A stretch of 64,000 nucleotides of DNA from DATAEK01 sp036258055 (GCA_036258055.1 DATAEK010000037.1:1-64000), one strand, 5' to 3'. Shown: positions 15,968-24,483, counted from the first letter of the stretch. Program-made: numbers and translations. The notes: generated from the sequence alone by a model not told the origin.

Positions 15968-16596
15968 TCCGCGTCCTCATCGTTGACGACCACCCGGTCG
16001 TGCACGACGGCCTGTCGGCCGTGATCAACAGTGAAGCCGATGTGCGCGTGATCGGTTCGGCCGGCTCGACGGCCGATGCCGCCCGGCTGATCGAGCGTGA
16101 CCAGCCCGACGTCGTGCTGCTCGATCTGAACCTGCCTGGCGAAGAAGGCATTTCGAGCGTCGAGCGGGTCCTTGCGTCGGTACCCTCTGCGCGCGTGATC
16201 GTGTTCACCGCCTACGACGTGGACGAGTACGTCTTCGGCGCGATGCGCGCGGGGGCGAAGGGCTACGTCGTCAAGGGCTCGCCCGCATCGGAACTGATCC
16301 GTGCGATTCGCCTGGTCCACGCAGGCGAGTCGTACTTATCGCCGACGATTGGCGCCAAGTTCGCGCGGCAGTCGAGTGATTCGCGGAAAACGGCCGGCCT
16401 CCTCACCCCGCGAGAGCTGGCGGTCCTTCGGCTGGTTGCGGCAGGCCAGTCGAATCGACAGATTGCCGCATCGCTCGAGATCACCGAGCGCACGGTCAAG
16501 TTTCACGTCACCGCGATCTTCAACAAGCTCGGCGCGGACAACCGCGCACAGGCGGTCGCGCTCGCCGGCCGCCGCGGGCTTCTGCCGATCGAGTAG
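15964..16596 (+). CDS. NarL/FixJ family response regulator
   Basis: A 210-residue cytoplasmic DNA-binding regulator. The N-terminal receiver has the acidic pair in IVDDHPVVHDG, phospho-acceptor Asp54 in LLDLNLPGEEG, and the conserved Thr and Lys in FTAYD and GYVVKGS. The C-terminal LuxR-type HTH (~145-205) reads LTPRELAVLRLVAAGQSNRQ and ERTVKFHVTAIFNKLGA. Start ATG 15964 overlaps the kinase stop by 4 nt (ATGA), so kinase and regulator are co-translated. A strong terminator follows at 16620-16684. Target genes are unknown. Confidence 0.93.
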   Translation: MIRVLIVDDHPVVHDGLSAVINSEADVRVIGSAGSTADAARLIERDQPDVVLLDLNLPGEEGISSVERVLASVPSARVIVFTAYDVDEYVFGAMRAGAKGYVVKGSPASELIRAIRLVHAGESYLSPTIGAKFARQSSDSRKTAGLLTPRELAVLRLVAAGQSNRQIAASLEITERTVKFHVTAIFNKLGADNRAQAVALAGRRGLLPIE

Positions 16597-16619
16597 GTTC
16601 CAGGATTCTCAGTTAGCAC

Positions 16620-16684
16620 ACGGTCAACGTGCAGCGTGCACGCGCGCACGCTGCACCCTCAACCCTGCACGTTGACCGTTTTTT
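16620..16684 (+). terminator. Strong nested terminator after the NarL regulator
   Basis: A perfect 15-bp stem (16620-16634 with 16665-16679; arms ACGGTCAACGTGCAG and its complement) is followed by six T residues. Inside it a second perfect 11-bp stem is possible: GTGCAGCGTGC (16629-16639) with GCACGCTGCAC (16646-16656). The two stems share 16629-16634, so they compete. Confidence 0.8.
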
Positions 16685-16747
16685 GACCGAGAACTGCGAA
16701 CCGAGAACTGAGAACCGAGAACCTTAGAACCGAGAACCTTAGAACCT
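16684..16747. repeat. Degenerate tandem repeat, GAGAACC family (- orientation)
   Basis: About six overlapping copies of an approximate 10-nt unit ACCGAGAACT/ACCTTAGA (CCGAGAACTG, AACCGAGAAC, CTTAGAACCG). The words are the reverse complement of the repeat at 14668-14700. Confidence 0.8.
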
Positions 16748-16758
16748 CGTTAGCTCCC

Positions 16759-16776
16759 CCTGTCCGATCGGACAGG
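16759..16776. promoter_or_regulatory. Perfect 18-bp palindrome upstream of SDR gene, operator candidate
   Basis: CCTGTCCGATCGGACAGG is a perfect 18-bp palindrome 85 bp before the SDR start codon. Its size and continuous symmetry suit a TetR/MarR-class dimer. No such regulator gene is adjacent, so the binding protein is unknown. Confidence 0.5.
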
Positions 16777-16860
16777 CTCCGGGTGTCCGTTCGCACGAGG
16801 CGGTCACACGCTTCTGCGTCAGATACTGCCCGAATGAACGAAACAAAGTCAGGAGGGCAT

Positions 16861-17580
16861 ATGGAACGCGTAGCGCTTGTGACCGGTGCGAGCCGAGGCC
16901 TCGGCCGGGTTGTCGCGCGTGTGCTGGCGAGCCGGGGATTCGATCTGGCGCTCGGCGCCCGGCATCGTGAGGGGCTCGACGCGATTGCGTGGGAGCTTCG
17001 GGCCTCGGGCGTGAGAGTCGAAACCCGCGCTGGAGATATCGCCGACGATGCGGTCCGGCGTGGGCTCGTGGACGCCGCGGCGTCGCTCGGCGGCCTCGAC
17101 GTCATCGTCAACAACGCATCAGAGCTCGGAGGGCTGTCGCCGCTTGTCGAAGCGGACCCCGGCCGGCTCGAGCGGATCTTCCGTGTGAATGCGATCGCGC
17201 CGATCGCGCTGGTCCGATACGCGCTGCCGCTGCTGTCTATCCGCGGCGGGCTGGTGGTCAACGTGTCCAGCGACGCGGCGATCGGGGGCTATCCGGGATG
17301 GGGTGTCTACGGCGCATCGAAAGCGGCACTCGATCTCGCGGGAAAGACCCTTGCAGCGGAGCTGGCGGACCTGCACATCGGCGTCGTGACCGTCGATCCA
17401 GGTGACCTGCGAACGCGCATGCATCAGGAGGCATTTCCAGGGGAGGACATCTCCGATCGCCCGCTCCCCGAGGTGACGGCGCCGTTCTGGGAATGGCTGT
17501 TCGATCGGGATCCTGGCGCCGAAACCGGCAAGCGCCTGCGCGCACAGGAAGAAGGGGAGCCATGGGCGCTGCGGGTCTGA
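16861..17580 (+). CDS. Short-chain dehydrogenase/reductase (SDR)
   Basis: A 239-residue classical SDR. The Rossmann dinucleotide loop is TGASRGLG (8-15), followed by NNAS (the NNAG site), the catalytic Ser in VNVSSDAA and Tyr150-x3-Lys154 in YGASK. The substrate is not predictable from the sequence. The start ATG 16861 has a clear ribosome site (AGGAGGG). Its 3' end overlaps the QueA-like gene by 19 nt, so the two are co-transcribed and probably coupled, suggesting a shared pathway. The perfect palindrome at 16759-16776 may regulate the pair. Confidence 0.88.
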   Translation: MERVALVTGASRGLGRVVARVLASRGFDLALGARHREGLDAIAWELRASGVRVETRAGDIADDAVRRGLVDAAASLGGLDVIVNNASELGGLSPLVEADPGRLERIFRVNAIAPIALVRYALPLLSIRGGLVVNVSSDAAIGGYPGWGVYGASKAALDLAGKTLAAELADLHIGVVTVDPGDLRTRMHQEAFPGEDISDRPLPEVTAPFWEWLFDRDPGAETGKRLRAQEEGEPWALRV

Positions 17581-18635
17581 CGTTCGAGTTGCCTGCGGCG
17601 CTCCAGGCGACCGAGCCGCCTGAAGCGCGCGGGCTCTCCCGCGACGCCGTCCGTCTCCTGGTCTCGCACCTCGACGGCAGAATCGAGCATTGCCGGTTCC
17701 GTGACTTGCCGCGTCTGCTGCGCGCTGGCGATTTGCTCGTCGTGAACGCGAGTGGAACGCTCAGCGCGTCTCTGCCAGCCGTACGATCCGACGGCGCGCG
17801 AGTCGAGCTGCATTACTCGACTGAACTGCCCGGACATCTCCACGTTGTCGAAGTGCGCAGACTGGAAGGGGAATCGTCCTTCCCGTTCATGGTTCCGCTT
17901 GCCGGCGAAACGATCGAGCTGCCGATGGGTGGCGTGGCGCGACTGCTTGCACCGTATCCGTTCCAAGGGCATACCGGCGCCGCGTCACGCCTCTGGGCTG
18001 CCACGCTGGAGCTCCCACAGCCTCTTCATCGGTACCTCGAACGCTACGGGACGCCGATTCGCTATGCGCATGTGCCGCACTCGTGGCCGATCGAAGCGTA
18101 TCGAACAGTCTTCGCGACAGAAGATGGCAGCGCCGAGATGCCGTCGGCAGGACGTCCATTCACGCCCGCGCTGGTTGCGTCACTGCGGGCATCCGGCGTC
18201 ACGTTTGCGCACATCGTGCTGCATGCGGGCGTCTCCAGCCTGGAGCAACACGAGCCGCCGTACGAGGAGCGCTTCCTGGTCCCGCTCGAGACCGCGGACC
18301 TGATCAATCGCGCGCACGACGAGGGCCACCGCGTGATTGCCGTGGGGACGACAGTGGTGCGCGCGCTGGAGACGGTCACCGACGAGCGCGGCGTGACGCA
18401 TCCCGGTAGAGGGTGGACCAGTCTGATTATCGGTCCCGACGATGACGTGCGCGCCGTGAACGGGCTGATCACCGGACTGCACGAGCCAAAGGCCACCCAC
18501 CTGGCAATGCTGCAGGCTGTCACCCGGAGAGGCCCGGAGTCAAAATCCTTGCTGCTCGACGCTGCATATCGCAAGGCAGTTGACCATGGCTACCTGTGGC
18601 ACGAGTTCGGGGACTCGCATCTGATCCTGCCGTGA
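17562..18635 (+). CDS. Divergent QueA-like S-adenosylmethionine:tRNA ribosyltransferase-isomerase family protein
   Basis: A 357-residue member of the QueA fold; the length is close to true QueA (~350). QueA makes epoxyqueuosine on tRNA from S-adenosylmethionine. The family pattern is recognisable throughout: RDLPRLLRAGDLLVVNAS, PEYERF-like EPPYEERF, TTVVRALET, NGLITGLHEPKATHLAML and GDSHLIL. Several usually invariant motifs are changed, however: the canonical PTAGLHFT is PSAGRPFT, and HVGxGTF is HAGVSSL. No tgt or other queuosine gene is near. It is therefore more likely a paralogue with altered substrate than the housekeeping enzyme. Start ATG 17562 follows GAAGGGGAG and lies inside the SDR gene. 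Confidence 0.8.
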   Translation: MGAAGLTFELPAALQATEPPEARGLSRDAVRLLVSHLDGRIEHCRFRDLPRLLRAGDLLVVNASGTLSASLPAVRSDGARVELHYSTELPGHLHVVEVRRLEGESSFPFMVPLAGETIELPMGGVARLLAPYPFQGHTGAASRLWAATLELPQPLHRYLERYGTPIRYAHVPHSWPIEAYRTVFATEDGSAEMPSAGRPFTPALVASLRASGVTFAHIVLHAGVSSLEQHEPPYEERFLVPLETADLINRAHDEGHRVIAVGTTVVRALETVTDERGVTHPGRGWTSLIIGPDDDVRAVNGLITGLHEPKATHLAMLQAVTRRGPESKSLLLDAAYRKAVDHGYLWHEFGDSHLILP

Positions 18636-18680
18636 CGGGCGGTGTATCATCGTGCTTTCCACTGCAGGAGCCCGTCTTTC

Positions 18681-20300
18681 ATGATCAAGCGATTCACCTA
18701 CCTCGCGATCGTCGTGGCCGTGGCCGTGTCACTCGCGCCGTTGCAGGCACAACAACGTCCCGCTCAGCAGGCTCCAGCGCAGCCTACCGCGCAGCCGGCC
18801 CAGCGTCCGCCGGGACAGCCTGAATCAGGCGGCGCGCCGCAGGGACGCGAGGAATACGCGGGTCCGGCCGAAGAGAAGATTTCGCAGACATCTCACAGCG
18901 TCCGGCTGGACGGCCGCGACATCAAATACACCGCCACCGCCGGCACGCTGCCGATCCGCCTCGATGACGGAAAGGTTGCGGCGCGGATGTTCTTCGTCGC
19001 CTACACGAAGGACGGCGAAGACGCGAAGACGCGGCCCGTCTCGTTCCTCTACAACGGTGGACCCGGCGCCGCGACGATCTGGCTGCACATGGGATCGTTC
19101 GCGCCCCTTCATGTGCAGATGGCGGCCGAGGGTTTTCAGCCGGCGCCACCATACAAGCTGGTCGACAACGAGAACTCGCTCATCGACACGACCGATCTCG
19201 TGTTCGTCGATGCGATCTCGACTGGCTTCAGCCGTACGGTCGCGGGGGTGAGCTCCACGCAGTTCCACGGCGTGACCGGCGATCTGCGCGCGTTCGGCGA
19301 GTTCATCAACGAATACCTGCGCTCGTACAACCGCTGGCCGTCGCCCAAGTACCTGATCGGTGAAAGCTACGGCACGATCCGCTCGGCCGGTCTCGGCCAG
19401 GAGATTCAAACCCGCCACGGCATCGAGCTGAACGGCATCGTCCTCGTTTCCTCGTTGCTGACTTATCAGAACATCATCGAAGGCCCGCAGAACGATCTGC
19501 CGCTCGCCGCCTTCATCGAGACGTACGCGGCCACCGCGTGGTACCACAAGAAGCTGCCGCCGGATCTGCAAGGGCAGGACCTGAAGAAGGTCGTCGAGGA
19601 AGCGCGCGCCTTTGCGTTCGGCGAGTACGCATCCGCGCTGATCAAAGGCAACTCGGCTCCCGCAGCCGAGCGCCGGGCGGTTGCACAGAAGCTGGCGCGA
19701 TTCACCGGCCTTTCGGTCGACTTCATCGAGCGCGCGAACCTCCGCGTGAACCCGGGCCGGTTCCGGAAGGAACTCCTCCGCGACAAACGGTTGACGGTCG
19801 GACGGCTCGACAGCCGTTTCACGTCGGTGGACGTGGACGCCGCGGGCGAGCAGCAGGAGTTCGATCCGTCGAACACCGCGCTTCAGGGAGCCTACACCGC
19901 GCTCTTCGAGGATTACGTGCGGAACGACCTGAAGTGGGAGACGGATCTTCACTACCCGACGAGCGGTAACGTCCGGCCGTGGAGCTGGGATCAGTTCGAG
20001 AACCGGTACATGGACATGACCGAGCCGCTCCGTCAGACGATGGCCAAGAACCCGTTCCTGAAGGTGTTCGTGGCGGCCGGCTATTACGACATGGCGACGC
20101 CGATGGGTGGCGCCGAGCACAACTTCTGGCATCTCGGCTACGACTCGGCCTTCACGGATCGTGTCTCGTTCGGCTACTACGAGGCGGGGCACATGATCTA
20201 CATCCGGCCCTCGGCGCACAAAGCACTCAAGAACGACATCGCGAAGTTCATCCGGTCGACGAGCGGCACCACGGCGCGCCAGACGAGTTCGGCGCAATAG
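18681..20300 (+). CDS. Secreted S10 family serine carboxypeptidase-like peptidase
   Basis: A 539-residue secreted alpha/beta-hydrolase peptidase. An N-terminal signal peptide (KRFTYLAIVVAVAVSLAPLQA) is followed by a Gln/Pro/Ala-rich stretch and then the S10 catalytic domain. The oxyanion region is LYNGGPGAATIWLHMGSFAP, and the nucleophile Ser229 is in GESYGTI. The catalytic Asp is in VAAGYYDMATP and the His in YEAGHMIYI near the C-terminus. It removes C-terminal residues from peptides in the periplasm or outside. Start ATG 18681 is preceded by CAGGAG about 11 nt upstream. It converges with the DUF481 gene, 23 bp away. Confidence 0.9.
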   Translation: MIKRFTYLAIVVAVAVSLAPLQAQQRPAQQAPAQPTAQPAQRPPGQPESGGAPQGREEYAGPAEEKISQTSHSVRLDGRDIKYTATAGTLPIRLDDGKVAARMFFVAYTKDGEDAKTRPVSFLYNGGPGAATIWLHMGSFAPLHVQMAAEGFQPAPPYKLVDNENSLIDTTDLVFVDAISTGFSRTVAGVSSTQFHGVTGDLRAFGEFINEYLRSYNRWPSPKYLIGESYGTIRSAGLGQEIQTRHGIELNGIVLVSSLLTYQNIIEGPQNDLPLAAFIETYAATAWYHKKLPPDLQGQDLKKVVEEARAFAFGEYASALIKGNSAPAAERRAVAQKLARFTGLSVDFIERANLRVNPGRFRKELLRDKRLTVGRLDSRFTSVDVDAAGEQQEFDPSNTALQGAYTALFEDYVRNDLKWETDLHYPTSGNVRPWSWDQFENRYMDMTEPLRQTMAKNPFLKVFVAAGYYDMATPMGGAEHNFWHLGYDSAFTDRVSFGYYEAGHMIYIRPSAHKALKNDIAKFIRSTSGTTARQTSSAQ

Positions 20301-20323
20301 AAGAAAGAACGTTTGGATGTTCG

Positions 20324-21091
20324 CTAGAATTTGGCGACGACGGCGATAGAGGTGATCGTGTCGGTCGAATCGAAACCGATGACCGGCGCGTTCACGTAAC
20401 GGACGATGTTCGAGGCTTTGAGCGACAGGATGCTCGCGAGCTTGGCGTTGACCGCCAGAATGTTGTTGAAACGCCAGTCGTCGCTGTCCGACAGCGAGAA
20501 GACGAACCGCGCATCGTCTGACAGGTCCGCGTTCGCGGACAGCTTCAGCTTGTAGCCCGCTCCGACAAACGCGGTAGCGGTCGAGATGTCGTCGCCGAAC
20601 AGACGTTTCTCGTTCGCGTACCCAAGCCCGCCCTCGATCGCCAGCGTGTGGGGATCCGGTTTCACGAGAATGTAGGAAAGAACGCCGTCGATGGCATTGC
20701 GATCCTCGATGCCCGCGAAGGTGTCCCGCAGGTAACCGTACTCGGCGAAGGCGGACAGGCGATCGGTGATCGTCCGCGCAGCGCGGAAGCCGGCCCGGAA
20801 CGAGCGCGCTTTGAGCTCGCCGTCCGCCTTGTTCTGGACGAAGGCGGCCCTGGTCGTGAACACCCACGGTGCCGGGCGCGCGATGAATTCGCCCGAGAGG
20901 CCGAACGCTGTCGTGTCGGTGTTGCCGCCGGTGCCGACGAACGAGAACTCCGCCGTGCCTTCGTGCGGCGGAGGCGGTGGCGGTGGGGGCGCCGCCGGCG
21001 GTGTCGGGGTCTGGGCCATGGCCACAGCCGACACCGTCAGCAGCAGCAACAGCACGCTGACCCCAACTCGTTCCTTTCTCGCCCGTCGCAT
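20324..21091 (-). CDS. DUF481 family outer-membrane beta-barrel protein
   Basis: A 255-residue envelope protein. Residues 1-26 form a signal peptide (VLLLLLTVSAVAMAQ), followed by a run of prolines and then alternating hydrophobic/polar strands typical of DUF481/YdiY barrels: TAEFSFVGTGGNTDT at the start, repeated aromatic strand ends, and a terminal ...SIAVVAKF ending in Phe as expected for BAM substrates. Function is unknown; relatives are induced by acid or salt in enterobacteria. Start ATG 21091 has GGGAGAAAAAAAC in front. It is divergent from the MacA-like adaptor gene, with 134 bp between. Confidence 0.8.
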   Translation of the reverse strand: MRRARKERVGVSVLLLLLTVSAVAMAQTPTPPAAPPPPPPPPHEGTAEFSFVGTGGNTDTTAFGLSGEFIARPAPWVFTTRAAFVQNKADGELKARSFRAGFRAARTITDRLSAFAEYGYLRDTFAGIEDRNAIDGVLSYILVKPDPHTLAIEGGLGYANEKRLFGDDISTATAFVGAGYKLKLSANADLSDDARFVFSLSDSDDWRFNNILAVNAKLASILSLKASNIVRYVNAPVIGFDSTDTITSIAVVAKF

Positions 21092-21225
21092 GTTTTTTTC
21101 TCCCTGGGCCGCTGAACGGCGGCTCCAGCCTGACGCTGTTGCACCTACTTGCGGTCAGGCAGCTCAGCCTTGCCATGACGTAAGCGCGAAGCGCGCTCAA
21201 TCGTATCTGATTGAGAGGGACCCTC

Positions 21226-22590
21226 ATGCGACGCCGCTACGTGGTGATGCTGCTCGTTGGTTTGTTGGCGACGGTGACGATCGTCGTCGCCGCAATCGTC
21301 GACCGCGATCCTGCCGTCCAGGTGGCACAGGATCACGTCACGGCCGGACCGATCGCGCGGCAGGTCATTGCTACCGGTACGCTCGAGGCGAAAAAGACCG
21401 TCGACGTCGGCACGCAAGTTTCCGGCACCGTGCAGTCCCTCGCCGTGGATTTCAACTCGACTGTGCGCACCGGCCAGATCGTCGCCCGGCTCGATCCGTC
21501 TGCATACGTGGCGCAACTGCAGGAAGCCCAGGGCAACCTCGCGCAGGCGCAGGCCGAGAGTACGCGGCTGCGAGTGGCGGCCGACGACGCGCGCGTGAAG
21601 TATCAGCGCGCGCAAGTGCTCGCGAAGGATCAGTTGATCACGCAGGCGGAGCTCGACGCCGCGCAGGTCACGCTCAAGCAAGCCGAAGCGGACCTTGCGG
21701 CCAGACAGGCGGACATCAAAGTTGCGCAGGCGAGCGTTCGTCAGGCACAGGTCAACCTCGATCACACGATCATCCGATCGCCGATCGACGGAGTCGTGGT
21801 CAGTCGCGACGTCGATGTGGGACAGACGATCGCGGCGTCGTTTCAGTCGCCGACGCTCTTCACGATCGCCGATTTGCGAAGGATGCAGCTGATGGCAGAA
21901 GTCAGCGAAGGCGACGTCGGTGAAGTGCGCGCAGGATCACGGGTCTCGTTCGTTGTCGATTCGCTCGGACCGCAGCCAATCGCCGGAACCGTCGCCGAGG
22001 TGCGGCTGCAGCCCGTTGTCGAGCAGGCCTCCAGCGCCACGGCTACCGGCGGCTCGTCGTCGTCAACACCGGCATCGACGGGAGGTTCGGGCCCGGCAGG
22101 GGGAACGTCAGCCTCGACGTCCCCATTGACGGCGACACCTCCCACGTCCACACAAGGCACAGGGGTCGTGAGCTACTTGGCGGTTGTGGACGTCGACAAC
22201 ACGGATGGCCGCCTCGCACCCGGCAGCACGGCGATCGTGACGCTCGCGGGTGCGAGACGTCAGGACGTCACCCGCATTCCGAACAACGCCTTGTCGTTCC
22301 GTCCGTCAGCAGCAGTCCTGGAGGCAATCAAGCAGGATCCCCCCATACTCGAATCGACCGAGTCCGGACGCAGGCGCGTCGACTCCATTGGACGATCGGC
22401 CTATGTCTGGCGCTACGATGACCGGCAATTCGTGCCGGTCAAGGTGGTCGTGGGCCTCTCCGATGACCACTGGACCGAGCTCCTGAGCGGCGACATCCAT
22501 CCGGGCGATCTGCTCGTGACGAACGCGAGTACGCCGGCGACGGCGTCCGGCGCGTCGCCGCTCAACCCGCCACCAGCGCGTCGTCGCTGA
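21226..22590 (+). CDS. MacA-like efflux periplasmic adaptor (orphan)
   Basis: A 454-residue HlyD/MacA-type membrane-fusion protein. One N-terminal membrane anchor (RRRYVVMLLVGLLATVTIVVA) is followed by the first lipoyl half-motif (GTLEAKKTVDVGTQVSGTV), a long coiled-coil hairpin (~90-165, rich in Ala/Gln) and the second lipoyl half (IRSPIDGVVVSRDVDVGQTI). The beta-barrel and membrane-proximal domains follow. Residues ~269-311 are a Ser/Thr/Gly/Pro-rich insertion within the beta-barrel region, unusual for MacA. It should bridge an inner-membrane transporter and a TolC-like exit duct, but no MacB ATPase or TolC gene is next to it; partners must be encoded elsewhere. Ribosome site GAGAGGGA precedes ATG 21226. 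Confidence 0.87.
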   Translation: MRRRYVVMLLVGLLATVTIVVAAIVDRDPAVQVAQDHVTAGPIARQVIATGTLEAKKTVDVGTQVSGTVQSLAVDFNSTVRTGQIVARLDPSAYVAQLQEAQGNLAQAQAESTRLRVAADDARVKYQRAQVLAKDQLITQAELDAAQVTLKQAEADLAARQADIKVAQASVRQAQVNLDHTIIRSPIDGVVVSRDVDVGQTIAASFQSPTLFTIADLRRMQLMAEVSEGDVGEVRAGSRVSFVVDSLGPQPIAGTVAEVRLQPVVEQASSATATGGSSSSTPASTGGSGPAGGTSASTSPLTATPPTSTQGTGVVSYLAVVDVDNTDGRLAPGSTAIVTLAGARRQDVTRIPNNALSFRPSAAVLEAIKQDPPILESTESGRRRVDSIGRSAYVWRYDDRQFVPVKVVVGLSDDHWTELLSGDIHPGDLLVTNASTPATASGASPLNPPPARRR

Positions 22591-22603
22591 CGGCTGCTCT
22601 TTC

Positions 22604-23389
22604 TCAGATCTTTGCGCCGGTCACGCGCCGCAGGACCTCGGCGCGGTGGGTCCGGCTGACCCGAAGCGTCGTTCCATCGCTCAGCTGCAGCCGCTGATCG
22701 CCAGACGCGAGCGGTTCGATCTCGCGGATGCACTTCACGTTTGCAATCGCGGATCGATGGACGCGCACGAACGCCGAGGCGTCGAGCGTATCGCTCAGCG
22801 CCCGAAGCGACTCGCGAACGAGCACCCGCCGATCGCGCGTGTGGATCCGCACGTAGTAGTCTTCGGCTTCCACCCAGACGATGTCGTCGTGCGGAATGAT
22901 GACCGTGCGTCCGCCGTCACGGACCACCAGATGCCGGCGCTCGGACGGCGTCTGTCCGGCAAGCAGGCCCGACAAGCGCTCCGCCATCGATGCGAACGTG
23001 CGCTCGCGCAGGCGTGCGCGAACACGATCCAGGACGGTCGCGAAACGCTCGTCCGAGAACGGTTTGAGCAGGTAGTCAAGTGCGTGCTCCTCGAACGCGC
23101 GCAGCGCATAGCGATCGTAGGCGGTCACGAAGATCACGACCGGCACCGTGTCGGGCCCGAGCTGTCGGAGGACTTCGAAGCCGTCCACTTCGGGCATCTG
23201 GACATCGAGGAACAGCACATCCGGCTGCTCCTCGCGCACGCGCTCGATGGCTTCTGCGCCGTGGCTGCAGTCCGCAACGACGACAAAATCGGGCTCTGCT
23301 GAAAGCAGTTGCTGGAGGGCCCGCCTCGCCGGCGGTTCATCGTCCACGACGATGGCGCGCCACGTAGCCGTGGAGGGCGAGCCGGTCAT
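22604..23389 (-). CDS. LytTR family response regulator
   Basis: A 261-residue regulator. The receiver (~10-125) has VVDDEPPARRAL, phospho-acceptor Asp62 in FLDVQMPEVDG, the conserved Thr in VTAYDRYALRAFE and the Lys in DYLLKPF. The C-terminal LytTR DNA-binding domain (~150-255) includes WVEAEDYYVRIHT, LVRESLRAL and FVRVHRSAIANV. Start ATG 23389 overlaps the stop of the LytS-type kinase gene by 4 nt, so this is its cognate partner. The 3' end converges with the MacA-like gene, 13 bp apart. LytTR regulators often control export or envelope genes, so the adaptor next door is a plausible but untested target. Confidence 0.92.
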   Translation of the reverse strand: MTGSPSTATWRAIVVDDEPPARRALQQLLSAEPDFVVVADCSHGAEAIERVREEQPDVLFLDVQMPEVDGFEVLRQLGPDTVPVVIFVTAYDRYALRAFEEHALDYLLKPFSDERFATVLDRVRARLRERTFASMAERLSGLLAGQTPSERRHLVVRDGGRTVIIPHDDIVWVEAEDYYVRIHTRDRRVLVRESLRALSDTLDASAFVRVHRSAIANVKCIREIEPLASGDQRLQLSDGTTLRVSRTHRAEVLRRVTGAKI

Positions 23390-24483
23390 GATGCGACGTA
23401 CGGCAGGCGCACGGTCGCGCGCACGCCACCATCGTGCCGTGGCTGAACGTCGATCGACGCGCGATCGCCGAACTCTGCCGACAGCCGCGAGGAAAGGTTG
23501 CGAAGGCCCGTCCCGCCACTGGACTCGATGGACCATCCGGCGGGTAACCCCACACCAGTGTCCTCGACGTCGATGCGCGTGCAGCCATCCTCGCGGACGG
23601 CTCTGACCGTCAGCGAGCCGGGTGCGACCCTCGGACCGAGTCCATGCCGTAACGCGTTCTCCACGAGCGGCTGGACGATCAATCCAGGCACGCGCGCTTT
23701 CGCGGCGTCAGCGGCAACATCCACGGTCACGTTCAATCGATCCGCGAAGCGCACGCGCTGGATGTCGAGATAGCGCTCGACCAGCTGTATTTCGTCCGCG
23801 AGCGACAGATGACGATCGCCGGTATCGAGGACGTGTCGCAGCAGGTCGCTCAATGCCGCCGTCAGGCGGACGACGCCCGCCGTATCGCCGGTGCGCGCGA
23901 GCGACGCGATGCTGTGGAGGCTGTTGAAGAGGAAATGCGGCTGCAGATGGCCCCGCAGCGCTTCGAGACGCGCGGCGGTCAGCTCGGCCTGGAGCCGCAC
24001 CGCGGCAAGCTCGCGTTCGCGATATCGCTCGTGCAGCCGCAACGCCGCGCCGGTTCCGGCGATGGCCGTGTAGATCAGCAGCTGGAGATGCAGGCGGCCA
24101 CGCACCTGCATCATGAACGTGTTCCACAGCGACGAAGGCTCCGCCGCGAACCGCATCGCGACAATGGCGACGATGAACAGGTGGCAGAAAGCAACCGCGA
24201 TGAACAGAGGTACGTGCGCAAGAATCAGCCGCGACCACCCGCCCGAGGACTCCGGAAGCCAATTGGACGTGATCCGCCAGACCAGGATCGTGAAGGGAAT
24301 CCACGCGAGGTAATACGTCGACTGCCACGCGATGGCCTGGCGGAGGTTGATCCGTTCCCCGGGCATGTGGGCCAGCCACCAGATCTGGCCGTCGTAGAGC
24401 AGCGCGAGCAGCACCCAGAACGCGATGACCGGCTGCCACCCGGCCATTCGCGATCGTCCCACGAGCAGTGACGTGTCCGCCAT
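23386..24483 (-). CDS. LytS-type membrane sensor histidine kinase
   Basis: A 365-residue kinase. Residues ~15-150 contain four hydrophobic membrane segments (WVLLALLYDG, YLAWIPFTILVW, LFIAVAFCHLFIVAIVAM, LQLLIYTAIAG) without a recognised sensor fold. A short coiled coil (~150-180) leads to the His_kinase domain with His183 in QPHFLFNSLHSIASL. The HATPase has VENALRHGLG and EDTGVGLP. It is the first gene of a kinase-regulator operon. The ATG 24483 lies about 9 nt after a -10-like TAAGCT on the minus strand and lacks a Shine-Dalgarno, so the message may be nearly leaderless. Confidence 0.9.
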   Translation of the reverse strand: MADTSLLVGRSRMAGWQPVIAFWVLLALLYDGQIWWLAHMPGERINLRQAIAWQSTYYLAWIPFTILVWRITSNWLPESSGGWSRLILAHVPLFIAVAFCHLFIVAIVAMRFAAEPSSLWNTFMMQVRGRLHLQLLIYTAIAGTGAALRLHERYRERELAAVRLQAELTAARLEALRGHLQPHFLFNSLHSIASLARTGDTAGVVRLTAALSDLLRHVLDTGDRHLSLADEIQLVERYLDIQRVRFADRLNVTVDVAADAAKARVPGLIVQPLVENALRHGLGPRVAPGSLTVRAVREDGCTRIDVEDTGVGLPAGWSIESSGGTGLRNLSSRLSAEFGDRASIDVQPRHDGGVRATVRLPYVAS

